Assembly (NCBI RefSeq): GCF_036662795.1 | Contig: NZ_JBAFWZ010000004.1 | Coordinates: forward strand, 120,234 to 184,233 | DNA: 64,000 nt | DNA from: Lysinibacillus_B sp036662795 | Lineage (GTDB): Bacteria > Bacillota > Bacilli > Bacillales_A > Planococcaceae | Reading direction: 5' to 3' | Part shown: in pieces, positions 1 to 8,854 of the stretch | Numbering within the stretch: the first letter of the stretch is position 1 | Layout of the letters: each line of letters starts with the position of its first letter | Made by a program: the position numbers and the translations under genes | Notes under the pieces: model-generated | Seen by the model: the letters and a program-made list of their open reading frames with translations, nothing else | Told to the model about the DNA's origin: nothing | The model's database searches: none

Positions 1-162
1 CATAAAAGGCTGTGTTACCCCTGCTAAACGGCTCGTTGGCTTTTTCGCTCCTCTAGCCATCACTGCCACTTTACCAGCCTCGCGCGTCATTAAAGTCACA
101 ATTTTATTCGATTCCCCGTACGCACGTGCCTTAAGCACAATTCCTTCCCATTTATGAAGCAT
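1..162 (-). CDS. recO: DNA repair protein RecO, N-terminal part (cut by window edge)
   Basis: Reading the minus strand from the ATG at 162 gives MLHKWEGIVLKARAYGESNK and then a frame that stays open to the window edge, about 54 residues. This is the typical start of RecO, which helps load RecA in the RecF recombination pathway; the visible part is the N-terminal OB-fold with the conserved YGE.NKIV and MARGA.KP segments. An AGAAGG ribosome-binding site lies about 10 bases upstream. In Bacillus, recO directly follows era, but here about 7 kb separates them. The C-terminal zinc part is outside the window. Confidence 0.93.
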   Translation of the reverse strand, partial: MLHKWEGIVLKARAYGESNKIVTLMTREAGKVAVMARGAKKPTSRLAGVTQPFM

Positions 163-246
163 AGTCACCCGTCCTTCTATCTTTACTATCGTTCTATTAT
201 ACATGAGAAACCTACTTCTCGCTTGAGAATAGTAAATATTCCGGGC

Positions 247-1389
247 TTATTGAACGACTATACCTTCACCTAAAACATCCTTCACCCATTGTAGATTTTG
301 CGTAGCACGCCCTTCTACTTCTGCTAAAGGATAGACTCTATATTTACCATCTTCATCTAAGAGCATTGCTGTAGCATGTAATGTTGGATTGCTGATAAGG
401 ATTTCTTCGCCTTCTTTCGTAATGTTAAGGCTTCCAATTCCCCCTACCATAGAGTCGGTAGATGTAATCGTAGTAGAGAAATAATTACCTAAAGAATAAA
501 ATACGTGCGTTTCCTTACCGACACTATTTGTAAGCTTGCTATATGGCTGTAGAACATGTGGATGAGTACCAAAAAGAATATCTGCTCCTGCTTCATTTAC
601 AGCCTGAGCTAATTGCCGCTGTGATTCAGCCTCCTGTGTTGTAAATTCAGGACCCCAGTGAAGATGAACAACCGTAACATCGGCTTTGTCCTTCATTGCT
701 TTAATATCACTTACGATCCTTGCCTCATCGATATAATTAATAATAAACGGAGATTCTTCAGGCAAGTACAAGCCATTCGTACCGTACGTATAACTAATAA
801 TTCCGATTGAAATGCCTTTTACCTCAATAATTCTATCCGTAAGCGCGTCCTCCTCCGATTGATAAGCCCCGACATACGGCAACCCGTATTGCTCGATATT
901 TTCAAAAACGGTTCGAACACCAGACTCTCCTTTATCAACGATATGATTATTCGCGATGTTAATCATATCAACACCAGACCCTTTCAAATCACGAATAATA
1001 TATTCTGGACTAGAAAATTGCGGATAACCACTAACCGGAAACTTATTGCCAACAGGGGGCGATTCCTGATTAGCGATTAAATAATCATACGATTCCATTA
1101 CGGATTTCATCGGTTCAAAGGAACTCATAAACTCATCGTAAACAGCCAGCCTTTTATGGAGTAGCACATCACCTAGCATCGCCAGTGTAATCGTCTCCTT
1201 TGTTACGACCTCTTTAGGCTCTGGATTGGGGTTCTCTAGTGGTTTATTATTTACCTTTATAGATTCCTGTTGATTATCCCTCTGCTCATCGGCCTTATAA
1301 TATTCCGTTCCCATGTTATACAATACAATCGATATTGTAATTAGACTAAAAATTAACAGTCCAATTAAAATTTTGTTATTCCTACTCAC
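247..1389 (-). CDS. CapA/PgsA-type metallophosphoesterase-like protein, membrane anchored
   Basis: This 380-residue protein has one N-terminal membrane segment (about residues 6-27), a charged linker, and then a CapA (poly-gamma-glutamate synthesis) domain of the calcineurin-like fold. Metal-site motifs visible are GD at about 73-74, NNH at about 147-149, HLHWG at about 242-246 and GTHPH at about 274-278. The domain should face the outside of the cell. No capsule genes (capB, capC) are nearby, so it is probably one of the stand-alone CapA-like proteins of unknown substrate. Two in-frame GTG codons are possible starts; the second (1389) is chosen because an AGAGG site is spaced 8 bases before it. 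Confidence 0.8.
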   Translation of the reverse strand: MSRNNKILIGLLIFSLITISIVLYNMGTEYYKADEQRDNQQESIKVNNKPLENPNPEPKEVVTKETITLAMLGDVLLHKRLAVYDEFMSSFEPMKSVMESYDYLIANQESPPVGNKFPVSGYPQFSSPEYIIRDLKGSGVDMINIANNHIVDKGESGVRTVFENIEQYGLPYVGAYQSEEDALTDRIIEVKGISIGIISYTYGTNGLYLPEESPFIINYIDEARIVSDIKAMKDKADVTVVHLHWGPEFTTQEAESQRQLAQAVNEAGADILFGTHPHVLQPYSKLTNSVGKETHVFYSLGNYFSTTITSTDSMVGGIGSLNITKEGEEILISNPTLHATAMLLDEDGKYRVYPLAEVEGRATQNLQWVKDVLGEGIVVQ

Positions 1390-1474
1390 CTTACTCACCT
1401 CTTCTTGTTGGAATTATTATAATACTAATTATTAACAATTTATACATTATTATTACTATTAACCATAACTTGTA

Positions 1475-1595
1475 GTTGATTTCCGTTGCGCCACCGTGCT
1501 TTCCTGGGGGCGTCCGATGAGCCTCCTCACTGCGTTGCGGGGTCTCATCTGTGACGCTAATCCCCAAGGAGTCACGCTGGCTCCACTTCAATCAA
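1475..1595 (+). repeat. Dispersed imperfect palindromic repeat, copy A
   Basis: GC-rich segment within an AT-rich gap, beginning GTTGATTTCCGTTGC and ending near CCACTTCAATCAA. It shares the head, the GAGCCTCCTC core, the GGGGTCTCATC core and the tail with the longer copy at 39105-39263. The ends are roughly inverted (GTTGAT and ATCAA), so the whole element can fold on itself. It contains a short open frame that is better explained as repeat sequence. Confidence 0.75.
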
Positions 1596-1644
1596 TAAAC
1601 GTTTCATTTAAAGTTTTATTAATTTTTAGCACACGTAACTTAGA

Positions 1645-1790
1645 GCGGCGAGTGTAGCTGACCTCTACGCCTTTCATTATAGAGCAATGTTTTGTGCGAC
1701 GAAAGGGCAGCGACAGAAGCACCTTGCGACGAGGAGGCTCAGTGCTTCGCACGCAGAAAGCGACCGCTCGGAGTGCAGTGTGCGGTGAAT
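1645..1790 (-). repeat. Dispersed imperfect palindromic repeat, copy B (inverted)
   Basis: The stretch 1696-1750 (GCGACGAAAGGGCAGCGACA and onward through GAGGAGGCTCAGTGCTTCGC) is the near-exact reverse complement of the centre of the copy at 39105-39263. It lies about 50 bp from copy A in the opposite orientation. Together copies A and B occupy most of the 1390-1860 gap, which holds no gene that I can support. Confidence 0.75.
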
Positions 1791-1866
1791 AAGTAGCAAT
1801 TCCGACTTATGGTGTTGATACATTCTTATGATAATTATTGCAAAACTAATACAGGAAGGAAACATC

Positions 1867-1903
1867 AAAAAAAGCCTGCTATCTAATCGTATAGATAGCA
1901 AGC
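1867..1903 (-). terminator. Rho-independent terminator of the ABC exporter operon
   Basis: An 11-bp stem (1874-1884 with 1893-1903, one G-U pair) and 8-base loop are followed on the minus strand by seven T residues. It lies 30 bp past the stop of the last permease gene. Confidence 0.9.
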
Positions 1904-1933
1904 CGTACATTTTGATGATTGTAGCCTTACAAT

Positions 1934-3037
1934 TTATTCTTTATTTTTCTCTAGTACATTTATGCCAATCCCCATTAATATTACAGTTAAAAACAATAGT
2001 AAACTTAGTGGCTGCAATATTTGAGTCAACTCCCCACCATTTATCGTTACACCCTTTAATATTTCTAAGCCGTAAGTAATTGGTGAAATATAAGATAAAG
2101 CGAGTATAACTTTTGAAGTAACAATTTCTAATGGCCAATAGGCGCCACCAAGCATAGCAAATGGAACAGCAATAACCGTCATTACGGCATTAAACTTACC
2201 AGGCGTATTCGTAATGGATGCCACAAAAATTGACAAGGCAACGATACAAAGTAAATACGGAATGACCGCTACTAAGCTTAGTAAAAATCCTCCATAAAAG
2301 TCGACATCCACTATAAAGTAAAAAATACTAAACACGAGCACGACTTGCAAATAACCCAATAAGAATGTATAAGCTAAATTTGCCACGTAAATTTCAGCTT
2401 TGTGAATCGTCGAAACAATTAATCGATTCCAAATCCCATTTCTACGCTCCATCACAATATGATTGACGCCATTTGCGATCGTATATATGACCATAAATAG
2501 TGTAAATCCAAATAAACTATGAAGCTTACCATCCCATTTAAAATCGTCTTCTTTTTGGAAGTTGGTATACTGGATAAGAAACGATGGAGAAGATTTCGAT
2601 CTAACAAGAATCGATGTAATTTGCTCCTTTTGCTCTTCCGGGAATGATTGAAGGATCGCCTCATGTTGGAGCATTTCATTATAGATGATATTTAACTCAT
2701 TTTGTAGCAGTGTAGCATTCATAAAATCCAAAGAAACAAGAAGCTCATAGTTTGACTCCTGCAAAAAGAGCGCTACATCAACTTCCCCAGAATCTACTCT
2801 TTCCTTTGCTTCCTTTTTAGAATACAGGGTGAATTCATAATTAACGAGCCCATCCAATTTATTTACTATCTTTTCAGTTGTCGTCTCATCCAATGCTGAA
2901 TGAACAGCGACAGGTTGTTTTGCCTCTTGCCCAATTCCCATAAAGTAAGCAAATAAACATATAATTAGTGTTATTGCAATGAAGGCACCTGGCTTTCTTG
3001 CCAACAATAAAAATTTTGTTTTTAATATATTCATCAT
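1934..3037 (-). CDS. ABC-2 type exporter permease, second subunit (LnrN-like)
   Basis: This 367-residue membrane protein has the ABC-2 exporter layout: one membrane segment near residues 20-33, a large extracytoplasmic region to about residue 160, and five or six closely packed segments in the C-terminal half. The ATG overlaps the stop of the upstream permease gene (ATGA), and AGAGGTGG precedes it, so the two permeases are translationally coupled and likely form a heterodimer. Order and partners (kinase, regulator, ATPase, two permeases) match the Bacillus LnrJKLMN linearmycin-resistance exporter. The substrate here is inferred only by that resemblance. Confidence 0.82.
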   Translation of the reverse strand: MMNILKTKFLLLARKPGAFIAITLIICLFAYFMGIGQEAKQPVAVHSALDETTTEKIVNKLDGLVNYEFTLYSKKEAKERVDSGEVDVALFLQESNYELLVSLDFMNATLLQNELNIIYNEMLQHEAILQSFPEEQKEQITSILVRSKSSPSFLIQYTNFQKEDDFKWDGKLHSLFGFTLFMVIYTIANGVNHIVMERRNGIWNRLIVSTIHKAEIYVANLAYTFLLGYLQVVLVFSIFYFIVDVDFYGGFLLSLVAVIPYLLCIVALSIFVASITNTPGKFNAVMTVIAVPFAMLGGAYWPLEIVTSKVILALSYISPITYGLEILKGVTINGGELTQILQPLSLLLFLTVILMGIGINVLEKNKE

Positions 3038-4287
3038 ACGATTCCACCTCTCTTCGGAAACATTAGAAAGGCGGTACTAAAGATAATGATAGCTAAGCTA
3101 GCTAAAGTCCAAATATGCGGGGTAATTTCCGCAATACCCCCACCTTGCTGTAGTGTTAAAAAGCTTTGCAGGGCGGCCCCATTCGGTGTCAGATTACCAA
3201 TTTTCGCTAACATCGGAGCGAAGCTATTCAAATTAAAGAAGCTCCCCCCAAAAAAGGCTAGAATTGCGACAAAGGATGAGCCGAAAACATTAGACGCTTC
3301 TGGTGAATTGAATCGATAATTGATGGCAGAAAGCAATGCAGCAATACTACCTACAACAACTGCTATCATAAATGTGACAAGTAAATACAACGGCCAAGGA
3401 TCGTATGATATATCGAATAGAATATGAGCAAAAGCGAATAAAATCGGCATTTGAACCAGTGCTAGTAGAACTGTGGAAACGATAATAGATAGTAAATATA
3501 CTACTGGATTTATATTAGCTAGTAGGATTCGATCAAAAATATGGCTTTGTTTTTCTAAAAATGCCATCCCAGCCATTGTGCTTGCCCAGTACAAAATAAA
3601 CATAACACTCATACTGAACGTATAGTACGCACTTGTTGATACTGGCTCATGCTGATTAATTGTTTTGACAGACGACGTAAAATCGGCAGTAGGTAATTGA
3701 AAGCTATCCCCAATAAATCCGTTTGAAGCAAGTGCTGTCATCATGGTAAATTGTGTTTGATAAGCATCTAGTATATTTTTGACAACAGTCGACGTAAGCT
3801 GCTTATTTTCATTTAAATACACGTTAAAATCCGGTTTCTCCCCTTCGCCAAACAGCGAATTCAAGTATTGCTTTGTAAATCCTTTCGGTATTTCTATAAT
3901 TGCACCGTAATCCCCTTTTTCGCGCGCTTGGTCTAGCTCGCTCGGGTCAATTTGCGTGACATGGATAAATTGTTGTATTTCTTCATCCTTAAGTAACCGC
4001 TCTGTTAGATTGGATATCGGTAGCGAATTACGAAGACCCTGCTCCGTTTTCTTATCGATTCTTATTAAATTTGCTTCCTGAAGAAACTTTTGAAACTCCT
4101 CTTCCTCATCCTCATGCTGAACAACCGCTACATCGATCTCTATCGTTACGTTACTGCCATCAATTAGAGATCCTAGTGCAAAGCCAATAATGGAAATGAG
4201 TGCGATCGGCATTACTAAAAGAATTAGCAGCTCCTGAGGGCTACGCCAGATTAATGTGATTTCTTTACGAATTAGTGAAAAAAACAT
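3034..4287 (-). CDS. ABC-2 type exporter permease, first subunit (LnrM-like)
   Basis: This 417-residue protein starts with a cytoplasmic helix and a membrane segment (about residues 20-42), followed by a roughly 190-residue extracytoplasmic domain and a C-terminal bundle of about five segments, typical of ABC2_membrane_3 permeases that move hydrophobic drugs or lipids. GGGGGAG lies 5 bases before the ATG. It is sandwiched between the ATPase gene (12-bp gap) and the second permease gene (4-bp overlap). Its length and fold fit exporters of membrane-active antibiotics; the precise cargo cannot be read from sequence. Confidence 0.83.
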   Translation of the reverse strand: MFFSLIRKEITLIWRSPQELLILLVMPIALISIIGFALGSLIDGSNVTIEIDVAVVQHEDEEEEFQKFLQEANLIRIDKKTEQGLRNSLPISNLTERLLKDEEIQQFIHVTQIDPSELDQAREKGDYGAIIEIPKGFTKQYLNSLFGEGEKPDFNVYLNENKQLTSTVVKNILDAYQTQFTMMTALASNGFIGDSFQLPTADFTSSVKTINQHEPVSTSAYYTFSMSVMFILYWASTMAGMAFLEKQSHIFDRILLANINPVVYLLSIIVSTVLLALVQMPILFAFAHILFDISYDPWPLYLLVTFMIAVVVGSIAALLSAINYRFNSPEASNVFGSSFVAILAFFGGSFFNLNSFAPMLAKIGNLTPNGAALQSFLTLQQGGGIAEITPHIWTLASLAIIIFSTAFLMFPKRGGIV

Positions 4288-4299
4288 CGGTTCTCCCCC

Positions 4300-5232
4300 C
4301 TAATTCCTTAATGCGCGCCCAGTTAGATGTAGGAATACATCTTCGAGACTAGGCTCTTCAATATGAAAGCTTTTTAACGTAACGCTATGCTCTTCACAGA
4401 GGGGTAAAAGGATCGGAATAAAATCCGTATTTTTCGCTACATTAAATGAAATATGAGATTCTTTTACTCTAATATTTGATAAAACGCTGTGCTTCGTTAG
4501 TGCTTGCACAAATTCATTTGAATGCTGCTCTAGCTTGAGTACGATTGTTTTTTCTGAGGATAGGATCGCCTTAATTTCTTCCTTTGTTCCAGCGGCGATA
4601 ATCCTACCTTGATCCATAATATAAATACGATCACATAATTCCTCGACCTCTTCCATATAGTGACTCGTATAAATAATCGCTGTATATGCTTTTTTATTTA
4701 AGGTCATAACTGCCTCTAATATGTGATTTCTCGACTGTGGATCGATCCCCACAGTTGGTTCATCCATAATTAAATATTCTGGCTCATGAAGTAAGGCTAC
4801 CCCAATATTTAGGCGTCTTTTCATTCCCCCAGAATAATGCTTCACAAGCTTTTTATGTTCATTCGCTAAGCCTATTTGCTTTAAAATTTCGTGGATTCTT
4901 TCTTTCAAAACATTAGTTGGAATCTTATAGATTTTCCCGAAAAACTCCAAATTTTCTCGTGCAGTAAGCTCGTCGTATAAGGCAATATCTTGCGGGACGA
5001 CACCTAACACCTTTCTAAGCGCACTCGGATTTTTCAACATGCTCCGATGCTTCAGCAGCACATCTCCACTTGTTGGACTAATTAATGTCGACAGCATTGC
5101 AATGGTTGTCGATTTTCCCGCTCCATTGGGTCCTAGTAGCCCAACTATTTCACCCGGCTCTATATAAAAATTCACTTCATCTACAGCACGAACTTTTTTA
5201 AAGTTTTTCGTCAAATTGATCACTTCAATCAT
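4300..5232 (-). CDS. ABC exporter ATP-binding protein (LnrL-like)
   Basis: This 310-residue ATPase supplies energy to the two permeases that follow. Walker A GPNGAGKST is at about residues 34-42, the signature YSGGMKRR in the middle of the domain, and Walker B with the catalytic Glu reads YLIMDEPTVGID. The last 80 or so residues form the extra C-terminal domain seen in drug and lipid exporters of the CcmA/DrrA type. AAGGGGG is placed 8 bases before the ATG. About 90 bp separate it from the response regulator gene, enough for a promoter that the regulator could control. Confidence 0.9.
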   Translation of the reverse strand: MIEVINLTKNFKKVRAVDEVNFYIEPGEIVGLLGPNGAGKSTTIAMLSTLISPTSGDVLLKHRSMLKNPSALRKVLGVVPQDIALYDELTARENLEFFGKIYKIPTNVLKERIHEILKQIGLANEHKKLVKHYSGGMKRRLNIGVALLHEPEYLIMDEPTVGIDPQSRNHILEAVMTLNKKAYTAIIYTSHYMEEVEELCDRIYIMDQGRIIAAGTKEEIKAILSSEKTIVLKLEQHSNEFVQALTKHSVLSNIRVKESHISFNVAKNTDFIPILLPLCEEHSVTLKSFHIEEPSLEDVFLHLTGRALRN

Positions 5233-5307
5233 TCAAACTACCCCCTTTCCTCTATAGAATATCAATTTCAAATACGTTCAACGTCTAGCTAGCGTCATAA
5301 AGCGATG

Positions 5308-5319
5308 TGACTGAGGTCA
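5308..5319. promoter_or_regulatory. Candidate response-regulator operator (TGAC-N4-GTCA)
   Basis: An inverted repeat TGACTGAGGTCA sits 4 bp after the response regulator gene and about 75 bp before the ABC ATPase start. LuxR/NarL-family regulators of self-contained exporter operons often bind dyads in this place. The assignment is by position only. Confidence 0.35.
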
Positions 5320-5323
5320 TGTT

Positions 5324-5968
5324 TTATACGATTCCATTTCGTACGGCGTAAATAGCTAATTGTGTTCGGTCTCTTAAATCTAGCTCTCCTAGAATACTTG
5401 TAATATGATTTTTTACTGTCCCGATAGATAAAAATAAGGTAGCGGCTATTTCCTTATTGGTTTTTCCCTCACCAATCAGCTTTAAAATATCCAGCTCCCT
5501 GTCTGTTAACTGTAGTAGGTGCTCTTGTTGGATTTGTAAGGGGCTCTTGTGCAATAGTTTCGGCATTAGCTTCGCAGCAACACCTTCCTGAATCACCATA
5601 CCTCCTTCTAGTACACTATGAATCCCCGCTAATAGCTTTGCAGGTTCAGATGACTTAACTAGAAAACCACTGGCTCCATCCTTTAATGTTTCGTATGCAT
5701 ACTCTTCGTCATCAAAGGTTGTTAAGATGAGTATTTTCATCTTTGGAAAACGGCTTCGAATACGCTTAGTTGCTTCTATTCCATTCATTCCTGGCATGCG
5801 AATATCCATTACGATCAGATCGACATGGAATTTTTCTAGCGATTCTAATGCCTCAACACCATCACTTGCCTCTGCTACTATTTGCAGCGTTTCGTCCTGC
5901 TCAATAATCATTTTTAGTCCATTGCGAACAATAGACTGATCTTCAACAAGCAAAATTTGATAGGCCAT
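5324..5968 (-). CDS. NarL/LuxR-family response regulator (LnrK-like)
   Basis: This 214-residue regulator has a receiver domain with acidic pocket ED near residues 9-10, phosphoacceptor D55 (VMDIRMPG), a conserved T and K further on, and a C-terminal LuxR-type helix-turn-helix (about residues 150-210, motif LTDRELDILKLIGEGKTNKE). The ATG follows directly on the stop of the kinase gene, with AAGGGAG in the kinase C-terminal codons, so the pair is coupled. It most likely activates the ABC exporter genes just downstream. Confidence 0.92.
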   Translation of the reverse strand: MAYQILLVEDQSIVRNGLKMIIEQDETLQIVAEASDGVEALESLEKFHVDLIVMDIRMPGMNGIEATKRIRSRFPKMKILILTTFDDEEYAYETLKDGASGFLVKSSEPAKLLAGIHSVLEGGMVIQEGVAAKLMPKLLHKSPLQIQQEHLLQLTDRELDILKLIGEGKTNKEIAATLFLSIGTVKNHITSILGELDLRDRTQLAIYAVRNGIV

Positions 5969-7063
5969 TTATTGTTCTCCCTTCATTGGAAAAGATCCTC
6001 TAACAATAAATTGGTGATCGATTCGATTTACTCGAAGCACCCCACCGATCTCTTGTAGTCTCTCCTCCATATTTTTCAGTCCAAACCCAATATAGGAGGG
6101 GGTCTGAGTAAGCGATTTATTCTTTACTATGAAAAGTATATTTTGTAATGAATCCTTTCCTAATGTAATGTCAACTTCCTTTGAATCACTATATTTCATT
6201 GCATTTGTTAAGCATTCCTGTAAAACACGGTACAAAACAATGCTTTGGTTATTCGAAATAGGCAGAGATAAGACACCTTTTTCAATTGTGAATCGGATAT
6301 GTAATCGACTTTCAGTTTCAAGCTTTCGAATTAATTGCAGCACAGATTGTAAACCATAGGATTCACTCGATTTTAACTGCCTTACAGCATATCTTGTTTC
6401 ATCCAAGCTTTTTCGTGCCACGCTTTTTATCTCTTCTAATTCTGGCGAGCTGTTTTTGATAGACAGCATTTCAACTTGCATTAGCAGGGATGTTAGATTA
6501 TGCCCCACCGAATCATGCATATCACGGGCAATTTTTGTTCGTTCCTCAACACGAGCTAGTTGATCCCGCTCTAAGGATAGACGCTTAAGCTCTCTGTACT
6601 GTCCTAATAATTCCTCATATAGTATTCTATTTTCGAGGTAGGCTCCTATATAGTAACGTAACGTCAATGAAGACACGGCAAGGGCTACTAATAAAAGCAA
6701 TCCGTAAAATGGCATGAGCTTCAGCACCACAGTAAAACTAGCTAGAGCAATATTTAAGATAACTAATATGTAATATGATTTAGCGTTTAGAATGTAAGCT
6801 CCTTCAATAAGGATAAAGGCAACCAATGGCAGCATATACATGATGTCTAGCGATAAAAACGGGCACGTAAAAAGGACAATTGATATAATCGAATAACTAA
6901 TAATCCGTGTTTTATTCATAAGGGGCGTAATAAAATATAAACATAAAATAATTGCTAAAGAAAAAAACGCCGCTGTTTTAGATGCTTCCGTCAAGTATGT
7001 ATGGGTTATAATCGTGATGATGATTATGAATAAAGCAGGAAATTTAATACTAATATTTTTCAT
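5969..7063 (-). CDS. Sensor histidine kinase, HisKA_3 type (LnrJ-like)
   Basis: This 364-residue kinase has five or six membrane segments up to about residue 140 with very short loops, so it is an intramembrane-sensing kinase with no outside domain. After a coiled linker comes the phosphoacceptor H183 in RDMHDSVGH, typical of the DesK/LiaS/NarX class, and a HATPase with an N-box (QECLTNAMKYS) and G-box (GFGLKNMEERL). Together with the regulator and ABC genes it looks like a detoxification module in which the membrane drug or the transporter itself is sensed. TTGGAGTG precedes the ATG by 5 bases. Confidence 0.9.
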   Translation of the reverse strand: MKNISIKFPALFIIIITIITHTYLTEASKTAAFFSLAIILCLYFITPLMNKTRIISYSIISIVLFTCPFLSLDIMYMLPLVAFILIEGAYILNAKSYYILVILNIALASFTVVLKLMPFYGLLLLVALAVSSLTLRYYIGAYLENRILYEELLGQYRELKRLSLERDQLARVEERTKIARDMHDSVGHNLTSLLMQVEMLSIKNSSPELEEIKSVARKSLDETRYAVRQLKSSESYGLQSVLQLIRKLETESRLHIRFTIEKGVLSLPISNNQSIVLYRVLQECLTNAMKYSDSKEVDITLGKDSLQNILFIVKNKSLTQTPSYIGFGLKNMEERLQEIGGVLRVNRIDHQFIVRGSFPMKGEQ

Positions 7064-7123
7064 GTGGTCACTCCAATCTCTAACCTTTATTTACATTTTA
7101 TAATAACATTCGTAATATTTGTA

Positions 7124-7158
7124 AAAGAAAAAGCAGATGTAACATTTGCTACATCTGC
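7124..7158 (-). terminator. Rho-independent terminator after era
   Basis: A perfect 9-bp stem (7133-7141 with 7150-7158) is followed on the minus strand by a T-rich tail. It ends the pgpH-ybeY-dgkA-cdd-era transcript and separates it from the inserted kinase operon. Confidence 0.9.
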
Positions 7159-7164
7159 TTCCTA

Positions 7165-8085
7165 TTAATATTCGTCGTCTCGGAATCCGAAATCACGAAG
7201 ATGCGTTTGTTTATTTCGCCAATCCTTTTGCACCTTTACCCATAGCTCTAAATATACCTTTGAGCCAAGTAGCATTTCGATATCTTTACGCGCTAGTGTG
7301 CCAACTTCCTTCAGTAAGGCCCCGCGCTTTCCGATCACGATGCCCTTTTGTGAATCTCGCTCAACCATAATTGTCGCTTGTACGCGAATCATATTTTCAT
7401 TTTCTTCATCACGCTTAATTCTATCAATTACAACAGCGATAGAGTGAGGAATTTCTTCACGAGTTAAATGTAACACCTTCTCACGAATCAGCTCCGAAAT
7501 AATAAAACGCTCTGGATGATCCGTTACTTGATCTGCTGGGTAATATTGTGGCCCCTCAGGTAAATATTTTTCAATAGTAGCTAATAAATTTTCTACATTA
7601 TTCCCCTGAAGTGCTGAAATCGGTACTATTTCTGCAAATGGGAAACGATCCTTATAGTCTGAAATAATATCGATAAGCTCATCTGGGTGCACTGTGTCAA
7701 TTTTATTAATGACTAAAAATACAGGTGTTTTATTGCCCTCTAGCATTTCTAAAATAAACTCGTCACCCTTGCCAAGTCGTTGCTCCGCATTGACCATAAA
7801 CATAATAATGTCGACTTCACGCAACGTATTTTTTGCCACTTTTAGCATAAATTCACCTAGCTTATGCTTTGGCTTGTGAATGCCTGGTGTATCGATGAAA
7901 ATCATTTGTGATGCATCTTGCGTTAAAACACCTTGCACCTTATTTCGTGTTGTTTGTGGTTTATCGGACATAATCGCAATTTTTTGTCCGATAACACGGT
8001 TTAAAAACGTAGATTTCCCTACGTTTGGACGACCAATAATCGAGATAAAGCCCGATTTAAAGCCGTTATTGTTTTCTAGCTGCAT
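7165..8085 (-). CDS. era: GTPase Era, 16S rRNA/30S maturation
   Basis: This 306-residue protein has the usual Era length. G1 is GRPNVGKST (residues 18-26), followed by the TTR G2 region, DTPG (G3) and NKID (G4); the C-terminal KH domain carries the GKRGALLKEVG loop that binds the 3' end of 16S rRNA. Era helps assemble the 30S subunit and is essential in most bacteria. The start overlaps the end of cdd by 20 bp, as in Bacillus where cdd and era are neighbours. Confidence 0.98.
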   Translation of the reverse strand: MQLENNNGFKSGFISIIGRPNVGKSTFLNRVIGQKIAIMSDKPQTTRNKVQGVLTQDASQMIFIDTPGIHKPKHKLGEFMLKVAKNTLREVDIIMFMVNAEQRLGKGDEFILEMLEGNKTPVFLVINKIDTVHPDELIDIISDYKDRFPFAEIVPISALQGNNVENLLATIEKYLPEGPQYYPADQVTDHPERFIISELIREKVLHLTREEIPHSIAVVIDRIKRDEENENMIRVQATIMVERDSQKGIVIGKRGALLKEVGTLARKDIEMLLGSKVYLELWVKVQKDWRNKQTHLRDFGFRDDEY

Positions 8086-8479
8086 ATTCTAAGTCCTCCG
8101 GTGTGAATGCGCCTGGTAATAGCTCACCCACTGTTGTTTCTTGTACATCGCCCTTTAAATTTGTTAGGAATACTGGCATATCTGGCGAGCAAAACTCTAC
8201 CATCACTTGACGGCAAGCTCCACACGGCGAGCACGGGCGATCCGTGTCTGCTACTACTGCCAATGCCGTAAATTTTGTTACACCTTCTGATACTGCTTTA
8301 AAAAATGCCGTACGCTCTGCACAGTTTGTCATGCTGTAGCCTGCATTTTCGATATTACAGCCGTGATACACTGTACCGTCCTCTGCTAAAAGCGCTGCCC
8401 CTACTGGGAACTTTGAATACGGTACATACGCTTTTTCACGCGCTATTTTTGATTGTTGGAGTAATTGATCTTTCTCCAC
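8066..8479 (-). CDS. cdd: Cytidine deaminase
   Basis: This 137-residue enzyme converts cytidine and deoxycytidine to uridine forms in pyrimidine salvage. Zinc ligands and the proton-shuttling Glu are visible: C in NCAERTAFF and the PCGAC pair (SPCGACRQV). The GTG at 8479 is chosen over an upstream in-frame GTG at 8488 because AGGAGTG is correctly spaced for it and the length then equals the usual 136 residues. It is coupled to era by overlap and follows dgkA. Confidence 0.97.
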   Translation of the reverse strand: MEKDQLLQQSKIAREKAYVPYSKFPVGAALLAEDGTVYHGCNIENAGYSMTNCAERTAFFKAVSEGVTKFTALAVVADTDRPCSPCGACRQVMVEFCSPDMPVFLTNLKGDVQETTVGELLPGAFTPEDLEYAARKQ

Positions 8480-8503
8480 CTCAAACACTCCTCTCTCCTT
8501 AAT

Positions 8504-8854
8504 CTAAAGCCATTTTGGTAAAAAAATGAGTAATCCGATTATAACACTACAAACAGCAAAAACAAGTACCGCGCCCGCTGCAACATCTTTTGCGTCTTTA
8601 GCAAGCGGGTGGATTTCTGGTGAAGCGAGGTCGACTACTCGTTCAATAGCTGTATTGACCATTTCTGTACCAATAACAAGTGCCATTAGAAGTGTAAGTA
8701 TCAGCCATTCTGTTATAGATAAGCCTGTTAGCAAGCCTGCCACAATCACAACAACCATACTCACTAAATGAAAACGCATATTTTGTTCTTTCGATGCTGT
8801 CCATATGCCGGTTAGAGCATAGCTAAATGATTTAATAAATTTACGAATGTCCAT
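8504..8854 (-). CDS. dgkA: Diacylglycerol/undecaprenol kinase family protein
   Basis: This 116-residue membrane protein has three membrane segments and the DAGK signature ...GTEMVNTAIERVVDLASPE, with the conserved Glu and Asn pair and a final KDVAAGAVL segment. In Gram-positive bacteria this family mainly phosphorylates undecaprenol, feeding the lipid carrier for wall synthesis. Its start overlaps the end of ybeY by 14 bp, and an AAAGGGA site lies inside ybeY. Confidence 0.95.
   Translation of the reverse strand: MDIRKFIKSFSYALTGIWTASKEQNMRFHLVSMVVVIVAGLLTGLSITEWLILTLLMALVIGTEMVNTAIERVVDLASPEIHPLAKDAKDVAAGAVLVFAVCSVIIGLLIFLPKWL

Noticed and set aside
1391..1591. A 66-codon minus-strand frame before the CapA-like gene
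   Set aside because: It lies in palindromic repeat copy A and the start region of the CapA gene; no ribosome-binding site was seen.
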